A stretch of DNA of 64,000 nt from Gilliamella apis (GTDB lineage Bacteria > Pseudomonadota > Gammaproteobacteria > Enterobacterales > Orbaceae), in NCBI RefSeq assembly GCF_030758615.1, contig NZ_CP132381.1, forward strand, positions 1,054,001-1,118,000, given 5' to 3'. Numbering within the stretch: position 1 is the first letter of the stretch; each line of letters starts with the position of its first letter. Shown one piece after another: positions 9,599 to 18,936 of this stretch. The notes below the pieces were generated by a model. The model searched no databases. It was given only the letters and a program-made list of their open reading frames with translations, and was not told where the DNA came from. Made by a program: the position numbers and the translations under genes.

Positions 9599-10591
9599 TT
9601 GGCAACTATGAAGGATATCGCAAATTTTGCGAAAGTATCGACATCAACTGTCTCTCATGTCATTAATAATGACCGTTATGTTAGTCCAACTATTCGCAAA
9701 AAAGTTGAATTGGCAATCAAACAATTAAATTATACACCTTCAGCCATTGCTCGAAGTTTAAAAAGTAATAAAACATTTACTATTGGTATGGTAGTAACAG
9801 CAAGTAATAACCCCTTCTTTTCAGAAGTCGTGCAGGGCGTTGAGAGATGTTGTTATAGGCTGGGGTATAATTTAATATTATGTCATACCGAAGGTGACCA
9901 GCAACGAATGTTAATTAATATTGAACATTTATTACAAAAACGTGTTGATGGTTTACTAACAATGTGTACTGAAACTCAGCCAATCCCACAACAGATATTC
10001 ACTAAATATCCTAAACTTGCCATAGTTATGGTGGACCGGACACCATTTAGTGCTCTTTATGATATTATAAAGGATCATTCTTTATATGGTGCTACTTTAG
10101 CTACCAATTATCTCATTGAACAAAATTATAAAAAGATTGCTTGTATTACTGGGCCATTGAATAATAACCAATCTCAATTGCGTTTAAAAGGCTTTAGAAA
10201 TGCTCTGCAAGCCGCTAATATAACCATACTTGACGGCTATGAAGTACAAGGGGATTTTCACTTTTCATCTGGCGTGATTGCTATGCAGCAATTATTAGAT
10301 TTACCGATTCCGCCGGAAGCGGTATTTTGTTTTAATGATGCCATGGCAATTGGTGCTTACCAAACTCTATATCGAAATGGTCTTGAAGTTGGCAAAGATA
10401 TCGCTATTATTGGTTATGATGATATTGAAATTGCGCAATACATGACTCCTTCTTTGACAACTATCCATCAACCAAAAGAAGAATTAGGCCAGTTAGCAGT
10501 CGAAACTTTACTAAATCGTATTCAAAATCCTCAAGAGTCGCGACAAATATTGACTTTAACTCCTACATTAATTAAACGTTTTTCAGCGTAA
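9599..10591 (+). CDS. rbsR: Ribose operon repressor RbsR (LacI family)
   Basis: LacI-type repressor expected to bind the palindrome before rbsD and to leave it when ribose or a derivative is bound. Helix-turn-helix at residues 4-25 (MKDIANFAKVSTSTVSHVIN) followed by the hinge segment APSAIARSLKS-like text, then a periplasmic-binding-protein-like sensor domain ending in IIGYDDIEIAQYMTPSLTTI. The start is taken as TTG at 9599, because an AGGTAG ribosome binding site lies seven bases upstream and the encoded MATMKD matches E. coli RbsR; the alternative is ATG at 9608. It is co-transcribed as the last gene of its own target operon. Confidence 0.94.
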   Translation: MATMKDIANFAKVSTSTVSHVINNDRYVSPTIRKKVELAIKQLNYTPSAIARSLKSNKTFTIGMVVTASNNPFFSEVVQGVERCCYRLGYNLILCHTEGDQQRMLINIEHLLQKRVDGLLTMCTETQPIPQQIFTKYPKLAIVMVDRTPFSALYDIIKDHSLYGATLATNYLIEQNYKKIACITGPLNNNQSQLRLKGFRNALQAANITILDGYEVQGDFHFSSGVIAMQQLLDLPIPPEAVFCFNDAMAIGAYQTLYRNGLEVGKDIAIIGYDDIEIAQYMTPSLTTIHQPKEELGQLAVETLLNRIQNPQESRQILTLTPTLIKRFSA

Positions 10592-10621
10592 ATAACATCT
10601 AATTGATATATTGAGAACAAA

Positions 10622-10650
10622 AAAAGCGTCCTCCAAAGAAGACGCTTTTA
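10622..10650. terminator. Bidirectional terminator between rbsR and fis
   Basis: AAAAGCGTC and GACGCTTTT form a 9-bp stem with a 10-base loop. A and T runs flank it on both sides, so it can end both the rbs operon and the convergent fis operon. Confidence 0.85.
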
Positions 10651-10683
10651 AATAATCCTATAATATGGTTTTAGAGATTTAGA

Positions 10684-10980
10684 CTAACTCATTCCATATT
10701 GTTTTAATTTTTTGCGTAGAGTACCACGGTTGATACCAAGCATATTTGCTGCTCGAGTTTGATTGCCACGAGTATATTGCATAACCATATCAAGGAATGG
10801 GTGTTCAACTTCAGCTAACACTAATTCATATAGATCAGTAGGATCTTCACCATTTAATTGTGATAAATAGTTTTTTAAAGCTTGTTTTACCGAATCTCGC
10901 AAAGGTTTTTGTGTTATTTGGTCTTGTGAGTTTACAGTTGTAAATTTAAGTGCTGCAGCTGTAACGCGTTGTTCTGACAT
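10684..10980 (-). CDS. fis: DNA-binding protein Fis
   Basis: Nucleoid-associated DNA-bending protein that activates rRNA operons and assists site-specific recombination and chromosome organisation. The 98 residues equal E. coli Fis, and the C-terminal half ([24 protein letters not shown]) holds the helix-turn-helix nearly unchanged. The N-terminal arm is more divergent. It is the last gene of a unit read from yhdT or panF through prmA and dusB, 16 bases after dusB, as in enterobacteria. It ends at a bidirectional terminator. Confidence 0.97.
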   Translation of the reverse strand: MSEQRVTAAALKFTTVNSQDQITQKPLRDSVKQALKNYLSQLNGEDPTDLYELVLAEVEHPFLDMVMQYTRGNQTRAANMLGINRGTLRKKLKQYGMS

Positions 10981-10996
10981 AGTATATTTAACTCTT

Positions 10997-11995
10997 TTAT
11001 TTGTTTCTAATTTGACTAAAAAATGCTTTTAGTGTTTTTACTTGCTCACATGAATTGCTAAGTACACTAAATAAGCGCCTGAATTGATTGCTGTCAGCAT
11101 AGTTCTTGGTATACCAATTTACATGCTTTCTGGCAATCCGTAATCCTTTGTATTCTCCATAGAATTGATAAAGTTCTTCAAGGTGTGTTAACACTATTTG
11201 CTCAACTTCATCAATTGACTTATTTTTCTTTAACTGTCCGTGTGTTAAATAGAATGCAATTTCTTCAAATATCCAAGGTCGCCCTTGTGCCGCTCGGCCG
11301 ATCATTATACCATCAGCTTGCGTATATTTAAAAACATCTTTTGCTTGTTCTGGGGTACAAATATCACCATTTGCAATTACCGGAATAGTTACCTTTTCTT
11401 TAACTGCTTTAATGGATTCATATTCAGCCTTTCCATTGAATAAGCATGCACGACTTCGCCCATGAATAGTAATGGCCTTTATGCCACAATCCTGCGCAAT
11501 TTGTGCGATTTCAATGCAATTTCTATTATTTTTATCCCATCCAGTCCGAGTTTTTAATGTTACTGGTACATCAACAGCACCAACAACTTTCTGCAAAATA
11601 GTTTTTATTAGCTCTGGATACTGCATTAAAGCAGAGCCAGCTAATTTTTTATTCACCTTTTTAGCCGGACACCCCATATTGATGTCAATTAACTGAGCTC
11701 CATGTTTGACGTTAAATTCAGCCGCTCTCGCCATTTCGTCGGGGTCTGAGCCAACTATTTGAACTGCACGTATACCGACATCATCATTTGAAATCATTCT
11801 TAATGCTGATTTATCAGTATGCCAAACATCAGAATTTGCTAAAAACATTTCAGAGACAGTCATTCCAGCACCAAAGCGGTGACATAAATTCCGAAACGGT
11901 TTATCACTGATTCCTGCCATTGGAGCAGCAATCAGATTATTTTTTAAATTGACCTTGCCGATACTAAGCGAATTAAGGCCGGCTATATTACGCAT
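10997..11995 (-). CDS. dusB: tRNA-dihydrouridine synthase B
   Basis: FMN enzyme that reduces a uridine in the D-loop of tRNA using NADPH. The TIM-barrel protein has [14 protein letters not shown] at the N-terminus (flavin contact), [10 protein letters not shown] with the catalytic Cys, and [13 protein letters not shown] plus [10 protein letters not shown] for phosphate binding. At 332 residues it is about ten longer than E. coli DusB, mainly from a longer N-terminus ([11 protein letters not shown]). It sits directly upstream of fis and 35 bases after prmA, the classical dusB-fis arrangement. Confidence 0.95.
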   Translation of the reverse strand: MRNIAGLNSLSIGKVNLKNNLIAAPMAGISDKPFRNLCHRFGAGMTVSEMFLANSDVWHTDKSALRMISNDDVGIRAVQIVGSDPDEMARAAEFNVKHGAQLIDINMGCPAKKVNKKLAGSALMQYPELIKTILQKVVGAVDVPVTLKTRTGWDKNNRNCIEIAQIAQDCGIKAITIHGRSRACLFNGKAEYESIKAVKEKVTIPVIANGDICTPEQAKDVFKYTQADGIMIGRAAQGRPWIFEEIAFYLTHGQLKKNKSIDEVEQIVLTHLEELYQFYGEYKGLRIARKHVNWYTKNYADSNQFRRLFSVLSNSCEQVKTLKAFFSQIRNK

Positions 11996-12030
11996 TTTTT
12001 CTCGAAGTTAAAAGGGGTAATGTTAATTTT

Positions 12031-12897
12031 TTATAATTTTTTACCGGTTATACGGCACCATTCATCCTGTTCAATAACCGGATCAAGGACAAACTCAGTT
12101 TGATATGCTTCACATACGCTTTGCGATTGATTAGCCAAAATTCCAGATAGTCCAAGTTCTCCTGATGGCTTTACTAATTTACTAATCTGGGGTTTAAGTT
12201 CTTTCAACGGGCCCGCCAAAATGTTAGCTACTACCACATCAGCTTGTAAATTATTAGGAATATCTTTTGCTAAATAAAGCTCAATCTTTTCACTTACTTT
12301 GTTACGTTCAGCATTGTCATGACTTGCTTGGATCGCTTGAGGATCAATATCAATGCCTATAACTCTTGCTGCACCTAATTTTAACGCAGCAATGGCTAAA
12401 ATACCTGAACCACATCCATAATCGATCACAATTTTGTTATTAAGATCGAGACTATCTAGCCAAGTTAAACATAAAGCCGTCGTAGGATGAGTACCTGTAC
12501 CGAAAGCTAAACCCGGATCCAACATTACATTAACCGCATTAGGATCGGGTATTTCACGCCAGCTAGGGCAAATCCACAATCGTTTACCAAATTGCATTGG
12601 ATGGAAATTATCCATCCATTCTCGTTCCCAGTCTTTATCTTCCAATTGTTCGATTTTATAAGAATATTGCTCAAGATTTAAAATTGATTTTAACTCGTCA
12701 ATATCTGTTTCAGCATCATATAATCCGACAACATCGGTATTCCCCCAAAGTTTTGTTTCACCAGGTAAAGGTTCAAAAACAGGGTTATCAAAAGTATCTT
12801 GAAAAGTGACTGACACTGCCCCTGATTCTTCTAATTGTTCGCTAATACTTTCAGCTAAATCACTAGTTGTGTTAATTCTGAGTTGAATCCAAGGCAT
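12031..12897 (-). CDS. prmA: Ribosomal protein L11 methyltransferase PrmA
   Basis: S-adenosylmethionine enzyme that trimethylates ribosomal protein L11. The 288 residues match PrmA: a substrate-recognition N-terminal domain ([11 protein letters not shown] onwards, [20 protein letters not shown]) and a Rossmann methyltransferase domain with [20 protein letters not shown] and the [10 protein letters not shown] loop. The open frame extends 11 codons upstream, but the ATG at 12897 gives the family N-terminus and has a GGGAA site before it, so it is chosen. The start overlaps the end of panF by 26 bases, pointing to co-translation. Confidence 0.95.
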   Translation of the reverse strand: MPWIQLRINTTSDLAESISEQLEESGAVSVTFQDTFDNPVFEPLPGETKLWGNTDVVGLYDAETDIDELKSILNLEQYSYKIEQLEDKDWEREWMDNFHPMQFGKRLWICPSWREIPDPNAVNVMLDPGLAFGTGTHPTTALCLTWLDSLDLNNKIVIDYGCGSGILAIAALKLGAARVIGIDIDPQAIQASHDNAERNKVSEKIELYLAKDIPNNLQADVVVANILAGPLKELKPQISKLVKPSGELGLSGILANQSQSVCEAYQTEFVLDPVIEQDEWCRITGKKL

Positions 12898-14323
12898 AAT
12901 ATTTTCCCGTCTGGCCAAAATGATTGGCAATAATAAATATAACTAATCCAATAAGTAATGATGGCACTATTGGATGGAAAGCATAAATTTTAATGTTATA
13001 AACAGCAAGTAATGTGTAGCTTATAGCACCAGCAAACATCGAGCAAAAAGCACCTGTTGAATTAGCTTTTTTCCAATATAATCCTAGTACTAGAGGCCAT
13101 AAGAATACTGCTTCAAGTCCACCAAAAGCTAATAAATTAAGCCATATGATCATTTCTGGTGGGTTCCATGCAGCGACAATTAATAAACCACCAAAAATAA
13201 AGGTGATGATAATTGATATGCGAGTAAGCATTTTATCACTAAATTTAGTATTTGGTCTCATCGTTAAGAACAGGTCTTTAATAATTACAGATGAAACTTG
13301 TAATAATTGTGCATTAATGGTGGACATAATTGCTGATAATGGTGCTGCCAAAAAAATTCCTGCGGCTAAAGGAGGTAAAACCTTTATAATTAATGTTGGT
13401 ACAATTTGGTCTGGAATAATTAAATCACTTATTATTGCTCTTCCAAGTGCGCCAGATAGATGCATTGTTAACATGATGACTGTCACAACAGCAGTACCAA
13501 TAATAATGCCTTGATGAACAGCCTTACTATCTTTATAAGCCATACAACGAACAGCGGTATGAGGTAAACCAACAACTCCAAAACAGACTAAAACCCAGAA
13601 TGATGCCATAAATGGAAAGTCCATAAAATTGTCAGGGCCTTGAGGTGTTAATAAAGCAGGATCGATCTGATTTAAACGATCAACTATATTTGTAATGCCA
13701 CCGCCAGCATAAATAATGGCAACTAATAACAAAATGGCGCCAATCATCATTACCAACCCTTGAAATGCATCATTTAATATGCTGGCTCTAAATCCGCCAA
13801 AAGCTGTGTAAATTACGGTACCAATACCAAAAATAAGTAATCCTATATCATAGGGAATACCTACAGATGATTGTAGTAATCGGGCTCCACCGACAAATTG
13901 TACGGTCATAGCACCAATAAAAGCCGCAATAAGCGCAATACTGGCAAAACATACAATTAGTTTGCTTTTATAATGAGAATAGAGCATATCACTTAGCGTT
14001 ATTGCATTGTATTTACGCGCTAAAATTGCGAATTTTTTGCCAAGAATACCAAGTGATAATAATACGGTAGGAACTTGAATCATCGACAACAGAACCCAAC
14101 CGAGACCATATTTATAAGCAGCACCTGGACCACCGATAAAAGAACTGGCACTAATATAAGTTGCAGCTAAAGTCATTGCCAGTAAAAAACCGCCCATAGT
14201 CCGATTACCAATAAAATAATCAGTAAATTGGTTTACTTTTTTTCGTTTTGCATATGCATAAATTGATAATGCAAATACAAATATAAGATAAATAACAAGA
14301 GGAAGAATAATATCTAATTGCAC
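12872..14323 (-). CDS. panF: Sodium/pantothenate symporter PanF
   Basis: Inner-membrane sodium-coupled importer of pantothenate (vitamin B5) of the SSS family. The 483 residues equal E. coli PanF and form about 13 hydrophobic helices. Landmarks are [34 protein letters not shown] near the N-terminus and the [15 protein letters not shown] loop. It lies between yhdT (11-base gap) and prmA (overlap), the same order as in E. coli. Import could be nutritionally important in a host-associated bacterium; whether this organism can make pantothenate is not visible here. Confidence 0.96.
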   Translation of the reverse strand: MQLDIILPLVIYLIFVFALSIYAYAKRKKVNQFTDYFIGNRTMGGFLLAMTLAATYISASSFIGGPGAAYKYGLGWVLLSMIQVPTVLLSLGILGKKFAILARKYNAITLSDMLYSHYKSKLIVCFASIALIAAFIGAMTVQFVGGARLLQSSVGIPYDIGLLIFGIGTVIYTAFGGFRASILNDAFQGLVMMIGAILLLVAIIYAGGGITNIVDRLNQIDPALLTPQGPDNFMDFPFMASFWVLVCFGVVGLPHTAVRCMAYKDSKAVHQGIIIGTAVVTVIMLTMHLSGALGRAIISDLIIPDQIVPTLIIKVLPPLAAGIFLAAPLSAIMSTINAQLLQVSSVIIKDLFLTMRPNTKFSDKMLTRISIIITFIFGGLLIVAAWNPPEMIIWLNLLAFGGLEAVFLWPLVLGLYWKKANSTGAFCSMFAGAISYTLLAVYNIKIYAFHPIVPSLLIGLVIFIIANHFGQTGKYYALDSTQN

Positions 14324-14334
14324 GGTTTAATGAC

Positions 14335-14562
14335 CTATTCTAGTGAAATATTTTTAAATTGTTTTTTTACTATAACAAAACACAACAAGATAAAACCCAA
14401 TGGTACAAATATACAGGATAGTTCAAACCATAATGGTAAACCCAAAAATCCGGTTTGATTTTTGACAATATAAGCAGTAATTACCCATGCAGCGAAGTAA
14501 ATGATAGTCAGTAGCAATGAAAGTTTTGCTTCTTTATTAGCTTGCTTGTAACGAGTATCCAT
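14335..14562 (-). CDS. yhdT: YhdT family small membrane protein
   Basis: Small inner-membrane protein of 75 residues with two hydrophobic helices (about residues 14-34 and 47-67). It begins MDTRYKQANKEAK and carries PLWFELSCIFVPL in the second half, matching E. coli YhdT (80 residues, DUF997). Its place just before panF is conserved, which suggests it assists or is co-regulated with the pantothenate transporter; no activity is established. The operon promoter must lie between it and ilvC, which diverges from it. Confidence 0.9.
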   Translation of the reverse strand: MDTRYKQANKEAKLSLLLTIIYFAAWVITAYIVKNQTGFLGLPLWFELSCIFVPLGFILLCFVIVKKQFKNISLE

Positions 14563-14630
14563 AATAAATAAATGGTTAAGTTATCTGGGGTGGCTTAGAG
14601 TAAAAGAAAGTAGTTAACTTAGCAAGTATA

Positions 14631-14645
14631 TTGCAATTTATGCAA
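14631..14645 (+). promoter_or_regulatory. LysR-type (IlvY-like) operator upstream of ilvC
   Basis: TTGCA-N5-TGCAA is a perfect inverted repeat, the form used by LysR-family activators. It is centred about 65 bases before the start expected from the -10 at 14691, the usual recognition-site position for this family. In E. coli ilvC is activated by the LysR protein IlvY; no ilvY gene lies in this window, so the ligand is inferred. Confidence 0.5.
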
Positions 14646-14667
14646 CATAATATTCTAAATATATCAA

Positions 14668-14696
14668 TTTCCGCAATTATGCTTTTACGGTATAGT
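14668..14696 (+). promoter_or_regulatory. Candidate ilvC promoter
   Basis: A -10 box TATAGT at 14691-14696 is preceded at 17 bases by TTTCCG, a very poor -35. A good -10 with a poor -35 fits an activator-dependent promoter, in keeping with the inverted repeat at 14631-14645. Confidence 0.45.
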
Positions 14697-14739
14697 GCAT
14701 ACAACTTAATTATCAGAAATTCAACTCATGGAGAGAATA

Positions 14740-16218
14740 ATGTCAAATTATTTTAATACACTAAATTTACGCGAAAAATTAGAACAATTAGGTCAATGTC
14801 GTTTTATGGCGCGCGATGAATTTGCATCAGAAGCTAATTTTTTAAAAGGTAAAAAAATTGTCATCGTAGGTTGTGGTGCACAAGGTCTTAACCAAGGGCT
14901 AAATATGCGTGATTCTGGTTTAGATATTGCTTATGCATTACGTAAAGAAGCTATTGATGAAAAAAGAGCATCATGGAAAAAAGCTACTGAGAATGGTTTT
15001 AAAGTAGGAACTTATGAAGAATTAATCCCAACAGCTGATTTGGTTATCAACCTTACTCCAGATAAACAACATTCTGCTGTGGTACAAGCAGTACAACCAT
15101 TAATGAAAAAAGATGCGGCATTAGGTTACTCACATGGTTTTAATATCGTTGAAGTTGGTGAAAAAATCCGACCAGATATTACTGTCGTTATGGTTGCGCC
15201 AAAATGTCCAGGAACAGAAGTTCGTGAAGAATATAAACGTGGATTTGGTGTACCAACCTTGATCGCTGTACATCCAGAAAACGATCCGAAAGGTGAAGGT
15301 CTAGCAATTGCTAAAGCATGGGCGGCAGCAACAGGTGGTCATCGTGCCGGTGTGTTACAATCTTCTTTTGTTGCTGAAGTTAAATCAGATCTAATGGGTG
15401 AACAAACTATTTTATGTGGTATGTTACAAACTGGATCATTACTTTGCTTTGATAAATTGGTTGCTGATGGCGTAGATCCAGCATATGCGTGTAAATTATT
15501 ACAATTTGGTTGGGAAACGATCACTGAAGCATTAAAACAAGGTGGTATTACCTTAATGATGGATCGTTTATCAAATCCAGCTAAGTTACGCGCTAATGCG
15601 TTAGCTAAAGAATTAAAAGTGATCATGACTGATCTTTATCGTAAACATATGGATGACATTATTTCTGGTGAGTTTTCATCTACTATGATGAAAGATTGGG
15701 CTAACGATGATGTTAACTTATTGAAATGGCGTAAAGAAACAGGTGAAACTGCATTTGAAAAAGCGGCAGAATACCAAGGTAAGATTGATGAACAAGCTTA
15801 TTTCGATCAAGGAGTTGTAATGGTTGCTATGGTTAAAGCTGGTGTTGAACTAGCATTTGAAACCATGCTTGAGTCTGGAATTTTACCTGAATCAGCTTAT
15901 TATGAATCATTACACGAATTACCACTTATCGCAAATACTATTGCCCGTAAACGTCTGTATGAAATGAATGTTGTTATTTCAGATACAGCTGAATATGGTA
16001 ACTATTTATTTGCTAATGCTGCTGTACCATTATTAAAAGAGAAATTTATGCCAATGTTACAAGCTGGTGATTTAGGGAAAGCAATCCCTGAAGGAAGTGT
16101 TGATAACGCACAACTACGTGATGTTAATGAAGCTATTCGTCATCATCCAATCGAAGTTATTGGACGTAAACTTCGTAGCTATATGACTGATATGAAACGT
16201 ATTAATGTTGCAAGTTAA
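14740..16218 (+). CDS. ilvC: Ketol-acid reductoisomerase IlvC (class II, long form)
   Basis: NADPH- and magnesium-dependent enzyme that rearranges and reduces acetolactate or acetohydroxybutyrate in valine and isoleucine synthesis. At 492 residues it is the long enterobacterial type with a duplicated C-terminal domain. [20 protein letters not shown] is the dinucleotide site, [17 protein letters not shown] the active-site segment, and [14 protein letters not shown] carries metal-binding acids. An in-frame ATG lies at 14728, but GGAGAG just before the ATG at 14740 and the SNYFNTL N-terminus favour 14740. It is a single gene with its own terminator. Confidence 0.97.
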   Translation: MSNYFNTLNLREKLEQLGQCRFMARDEFASEANFLKGKKIVIVGCGAQGLNQGLNMRDSGLDIAYALRKEAIDEKRASWKKATENGFKVGTYEELIPTADLVINLTPDKQHSAVVQAVQPLMKKDAALGYSHGFNIVEVGEKIRPDITVVMVAPKCPGTEVREEYKRGFGVPTLIAVHPENDPKGEGLAIAKAWAAATGGHRAGVLQSSFVAEVKSDLMGEQTILCGMLQTGSLLCFDKLVADGVDPAYACKLLQFGWETITEALKQGGITLMMDRLSNPAKLRANALAKELKVIMTDLYRKHMDDIISGEFSSTMMKDWANDDVNLLKWRKETGETAFEKAAEYQGKIDEQAYFDQGVVMVAMVKAGVELAFETMLESGILPESAYYESLHELPLIANTIARKRLYEMNVVISDTAEYGNYLFANAAVPLLKEKFMPMLQAGDLGKAIPEGSVDNAQLRDVNEAIRHHPIEVIGRKLRSYMTDMKRINVAS

Positions 16219-16235
16219 TTCTATTAACTGATTAT

Positions 16236-16263
16236 AAAAAGGTGCTAAATAGCACCTTTTTTT
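16236..16263 (+). terminator. ilvC terminator
   Basis: AAAAAGGTGCT and AGCACCTTTTT form an 11-bp stem around AAAT, running into a tract of T, 18 bases after the ilvC stop. Confidence 0.92.
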
Positions 16264-16323
16264 ATGCTAAAAATTTGTTATTTATAATTATATATACATG
16301 CTATTTTCATTAAAATTAAATTT

Positions 16324-16389
16324 GATCCGAAAGGATCATTAAGATCTAAATTTAGATCTAACTTAGATCATTTTGTTCTTGAGTGGATC
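16324..16389. repeat. Helically phased GATC cluster upstream of zapC
   Basis: Six GATC sites occur in 66 bases, at 16324, 16334, 16343, 16355, 16366 and 16386: gaps of 10, 9, 12, 11 and 20 bases, near multiples of one helical turn. Two lie in a hairpin (GATCC-GAAA-GGATC) and two in a perfect 18-bp palindrome, AGATCTAAATTTAGATCT, at 16342-16359. It is non-coding DNA between the ilvC terminator and zapC. SeqA binds closely spaced hemimethylated GATC pairs on one face of DNA, so this is a plausible SeqA or Dam-responsive element. Confidence 0.6.
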
Positions 16390-16511
16390 GACATAAAATT
16401 TTTAAAAATTAAATAATTAAAATTTTCTTATTTTAAATTTTTATTTATTTTTTATATAAATCATGATATATTTTGTTCAAATTTAGTTCAATTTGAAAGG
16501 ATGAAATATCA

Positions 16512-17093
16512 ATGAAAATGGCTTTTCGACCAACAGACAGCTGGCGTTGGTATTTTGATAATGAATATGATAGTTTAATGCTTGAAATTTCATCAGAAAT
16601 GCTATTTCGTTGTAATTATGCTAGCAAAATATTAATTCCAGATGTATTTAATGAGTTTTCTTTTTCAGTTGATGATGCAACAGCTTATTATCAGTTTTAT
16701 GATAGCTGTCAATCGTTGGCGTTAACTGACTCTCAAAAAATTGAATTATCCATTAATGCAATTGTTGCAGCAAATTTTTTAAAGCCACAAATGCCTAAAA
16801 GCTGGTATTTTTCTCAACAGCCAATGTTTTACCAACCTAAAGTAGCTGATGTTGTTAGCGTAAATATGCAAGAGAATGGCCAAAAAGTATGTTTATTAGT
16901 TGTTGAAGCGGGTGAAAACGCCTCACTTTGTATTATTGCACAACCAACATTTGTAGCGATGAATAAAACTTTCTATTTTTCAGAAGCAATCAAAGTGATG
17001 AATGACAGATTAGCTTTAGTTAACTCATTAGCAAAAACAGAAAATTCAGCAGTTTCTGAGAATGAGCAATTAGCATTAAAAGCCATTTCTTAA
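16512..17093 (+). CDS. zapC: Cell division protein ZapC
   Basis: Cytoplasmic FtsZ-associated protein that bundles FtsZ protofilaments and stabilises the Z-ring. The 193 residues match E. coli ZapC (180) along most of their length: WRWYFDNEYDSLMLE, MLFRCNYASKIL, FLKPQMPKSWYF and LLVVEAGENASLCIIAQP. The C-terminal 15 residues are extra and polar. ATG codons at 16512 and 16518 are both possible; the AAAGGA at 16496-16501 is better spaced for 16512. It lies alone after a GATC-rich regulatory region, and a hairpin follows its stop. In E. coli its neighbour is ycbX, found here one gene further on. Confidence 0.92.
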   Translation: MKMAFRPTDSWRWYFDNEYDSLMLEISSEMLFRCNYASKILIPDVFNEFSFSVDDATAYYQFYDSCQSLALTDSQKIELSINAIVAANFLKPQMPKSWYFSQQPMFYQPKVADVVSVNMQENGQKVCLLVVEAGENASLCIIAQPTFVAMNKTFYFSEAIKVMNDRLALVNSLAKTENSAVSENEQLALKAIS

Positions 17094-17111
17094 TTAATAT
17101 AATTTTATTCA

Positions 17112-17138
17112 AAATGAGTAGCAAGTTTCTACTCATTT
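17112..17138. terminator. Terminator hairpin after zapC
   Basis: AAATGAGTAG and CTACTCATTT form a perfect 10-bp stem with a 7-base loop, 18 bases after the zapC stop. The T run on the plus strand is short; the convergent gene to the right may use the same hairpin. Confidence 0.7.
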
Positions 17139-17203
17139 ATTAATCTATTCTTTTTTAAATTAACAATTCCATCTAATAAAATAATTTTACTTTCAATTTA
17201 ATA

Positions 17204-18871
17204 TCATTGAGAAAAGTTTAAATCGCTGCGTTTACTACGATTCAAAATTAGTCTCAGTTCAGCTGAGCTATGACCTTGTTTGGCTGCTTTTTCAAGTAAA
17301 TCTACCCCTATTTCATACAATGTTGTATGTTCAATAAACATTGAACCTACTTTGTACTGGGCCTCCATATCACCATTATCTAATGCACGTTGTAATTGAG
17401 GATCTTGTTTTAATTTATTTAAAGCAATACAACTTCCCCATGTATATCCATCTTGTTCATCGAAACAGTATCTTTGATGCCAGTAAATTGCTTTGTCATA
17501 ATTTTGAGTTACATAATCGCCTTTCATATACATTTCGGATAATGTTTGTTTAGATGAAAAACTACCCGCATTTGCAGCCGCTTCTAACCAATAAATTTTT
17601 TGATCAAGATTTGAATCATCGTCATACTTGAAAGCAATCTTTTCCATGATTTTAGGACTTTTAACATAATTCACGTACTTGATATAATTTTTCAATATTT
17701 CTGCATCTTTTTCGGAGGTAAAAAGCTCTGTTTTAGGATATAAATCAGCTATATGAAGAAATAATTGAGGATTGTTATCAGCAACATGTGAATAGAAATA
17801 AATTGCAGCTAAATACTTGTGGTGTGATTCACACCATTTAGCAATGGCAATGGCTATTTCAGGATCAAGTGTATCTTTATCAAATTTTTCTAATAAAGTG
17901 TAAAATTCTCGATTTTCTGAAAGCTTGAACTGTAACTGATACATTTCACATGCTCGTGAAGACGCTAGTGAGCAAGCTTGATTAAAATACATCAAAGCTT
18001 TACTTAGCTTTACTTCGTTTACATAATATTTGCTCAAATAAAGTAGGGATTTTATATTGCCTCGAGAAGCTTTCTCTTGAATATTTTCTAAGGTATCTTT
18101 ATCAATTATTTTGTTTTCATGTTTATAATCTTCGTCACTAAAACTGTATTTATTATCTAATAAATCCTCAATTAGCTTTTCAATTTTAGCGTAAGCAATA
18201 AAATAGGATAAAGATGGATCATCAATATCTGTTGCATTAGCAAATTGTTGCAATGCGCTTGTTGGATCAATCTGTGGGGAGGTAAGATACTCTTGCCCAA
18301 TTAAAAATGATGCATATTGATTAACATTTATCTCATTATCTGTTTTTAAACATTCAATTAAATTAATGACATAACCGTATGGTATTTTATCTGAATCTTT
18401 TAAATCTATTAATAATCTAACTGCGTTTAAATCACCATTCAGGATTGCTATTCGAATTAGTGATAATCCTTTATCCACTAATTTAGGTTTAATAAAATAA
18501 TTTATGTCTGCATAATCTACTTTTTTACATCTATATGATAAGGAGTCATTATATTCTTTTTCCTCATCATATTCGTTATAGTAGATATCTTCGGTCAAAA
18601 CAAAATGATCCTTCCAACTAGACACCAACTCATTAATTTTGTAAACCTTTTTACAATTTTTTAAGCTAAAATTATGCGCTAATTCGATATAATTCATACC
18701 TAATTGTGAAAGGGTACTGAGGTTTGTTGTATTGCCTTCATTTAGTTCTTTAAGAATTTTAGCTTCTTTTCCTTCCTTTATATCATCAAACACCATTTTA
18801 TAATGATCCAAAGAAAATACAGCTGTAGAAAGCGAACAGAGAAATATAAATAAAAATAATTTTCTAAACAT
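17204..18871 (-). CDS. Secreted Sel1/TPR-like repeat protein, function unknown
   Basis: A 555-residue protein that I do not recognise as a named family member. It starts with a signal peptide (MFRKLFLFIFLCSLSTAVFS). About residues 130-160 read like an ankyrin unit (IRIAILNGDLNAVRLLID), and later segments read as Sel1-like repeats: LSKALMYFNQACSLASSRAC near 295, KIYWLEAAANAGSFSSKQTL near 430 and DLLEKAAKQGHSSAELRL near 530. Such helical solenoids usually mediate protein contacts in the periplasm or outside the cell. It lies between zapC and ycbX, adjacent genes in E. coli, so it looks like a lineage insertion. Confidence 0.8.
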   Translation of the reverse strand: MFRKLFLFIFLCSLSTAVFSLDHYKMVFDDIKEGKEAKILKELNEGNTTNLSTLSQLGMNYIELAHNFSLKNCKKVYKINELVSSWKDHFVLTEDIYYNEYDEEKEYNDSLSYRCKKVDYADINYFIKPKLVDKGLSLIRIAILNGDLNAVRLLIDLKDSDKIPYGYVINLIECLKTDNEINVNQYASFLIGQEYLTSPQIDPTSALQQFANATDIDDPSLSYFIAYAKIEKLIEDLLDNKYSFSDEDYKHENKIIDKDTLENIQEKASRGNIKSLLYLSKYYVNEVKLSKALMYFNQACSLASSRACEMYQLQFKLSENREFYTLLEKFDKDTLDPEIAIAIAKWCESHHKYLAAIYFYSHVADNNPQLFLHIADLYPKTELFTSEKDAEILKNYIKYVNYVKSPKIMEKIAFKYDDDSNLDQKIYWLEAAANAGSFSSKQTLSEMYMKGDYVTQNYDKAIYWHQRYCFDEQDGYTWGSCIALNKLKQDPQLQRALDNGDMEAQYKVGSMFIEHTTLYEIGVDLLEKAAKQGHSSAELRLILNRSKRSDLNFSQ

Positions 18872-18936
18872 CCATGATAACCTTTTATCTTTCTTATAAT
18901 TTTAATAAATTTTACGTCCTGCAAAAAAAGTTATTT

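Noticed and set aside
12898..12930. Upstream start giving PrmA an 11-residue extension
   Set aside because: The extension is not part of the PrmA family N-terminus and would lengthen the overlap with panF; ATG 12897 has its own ribosome binding site.
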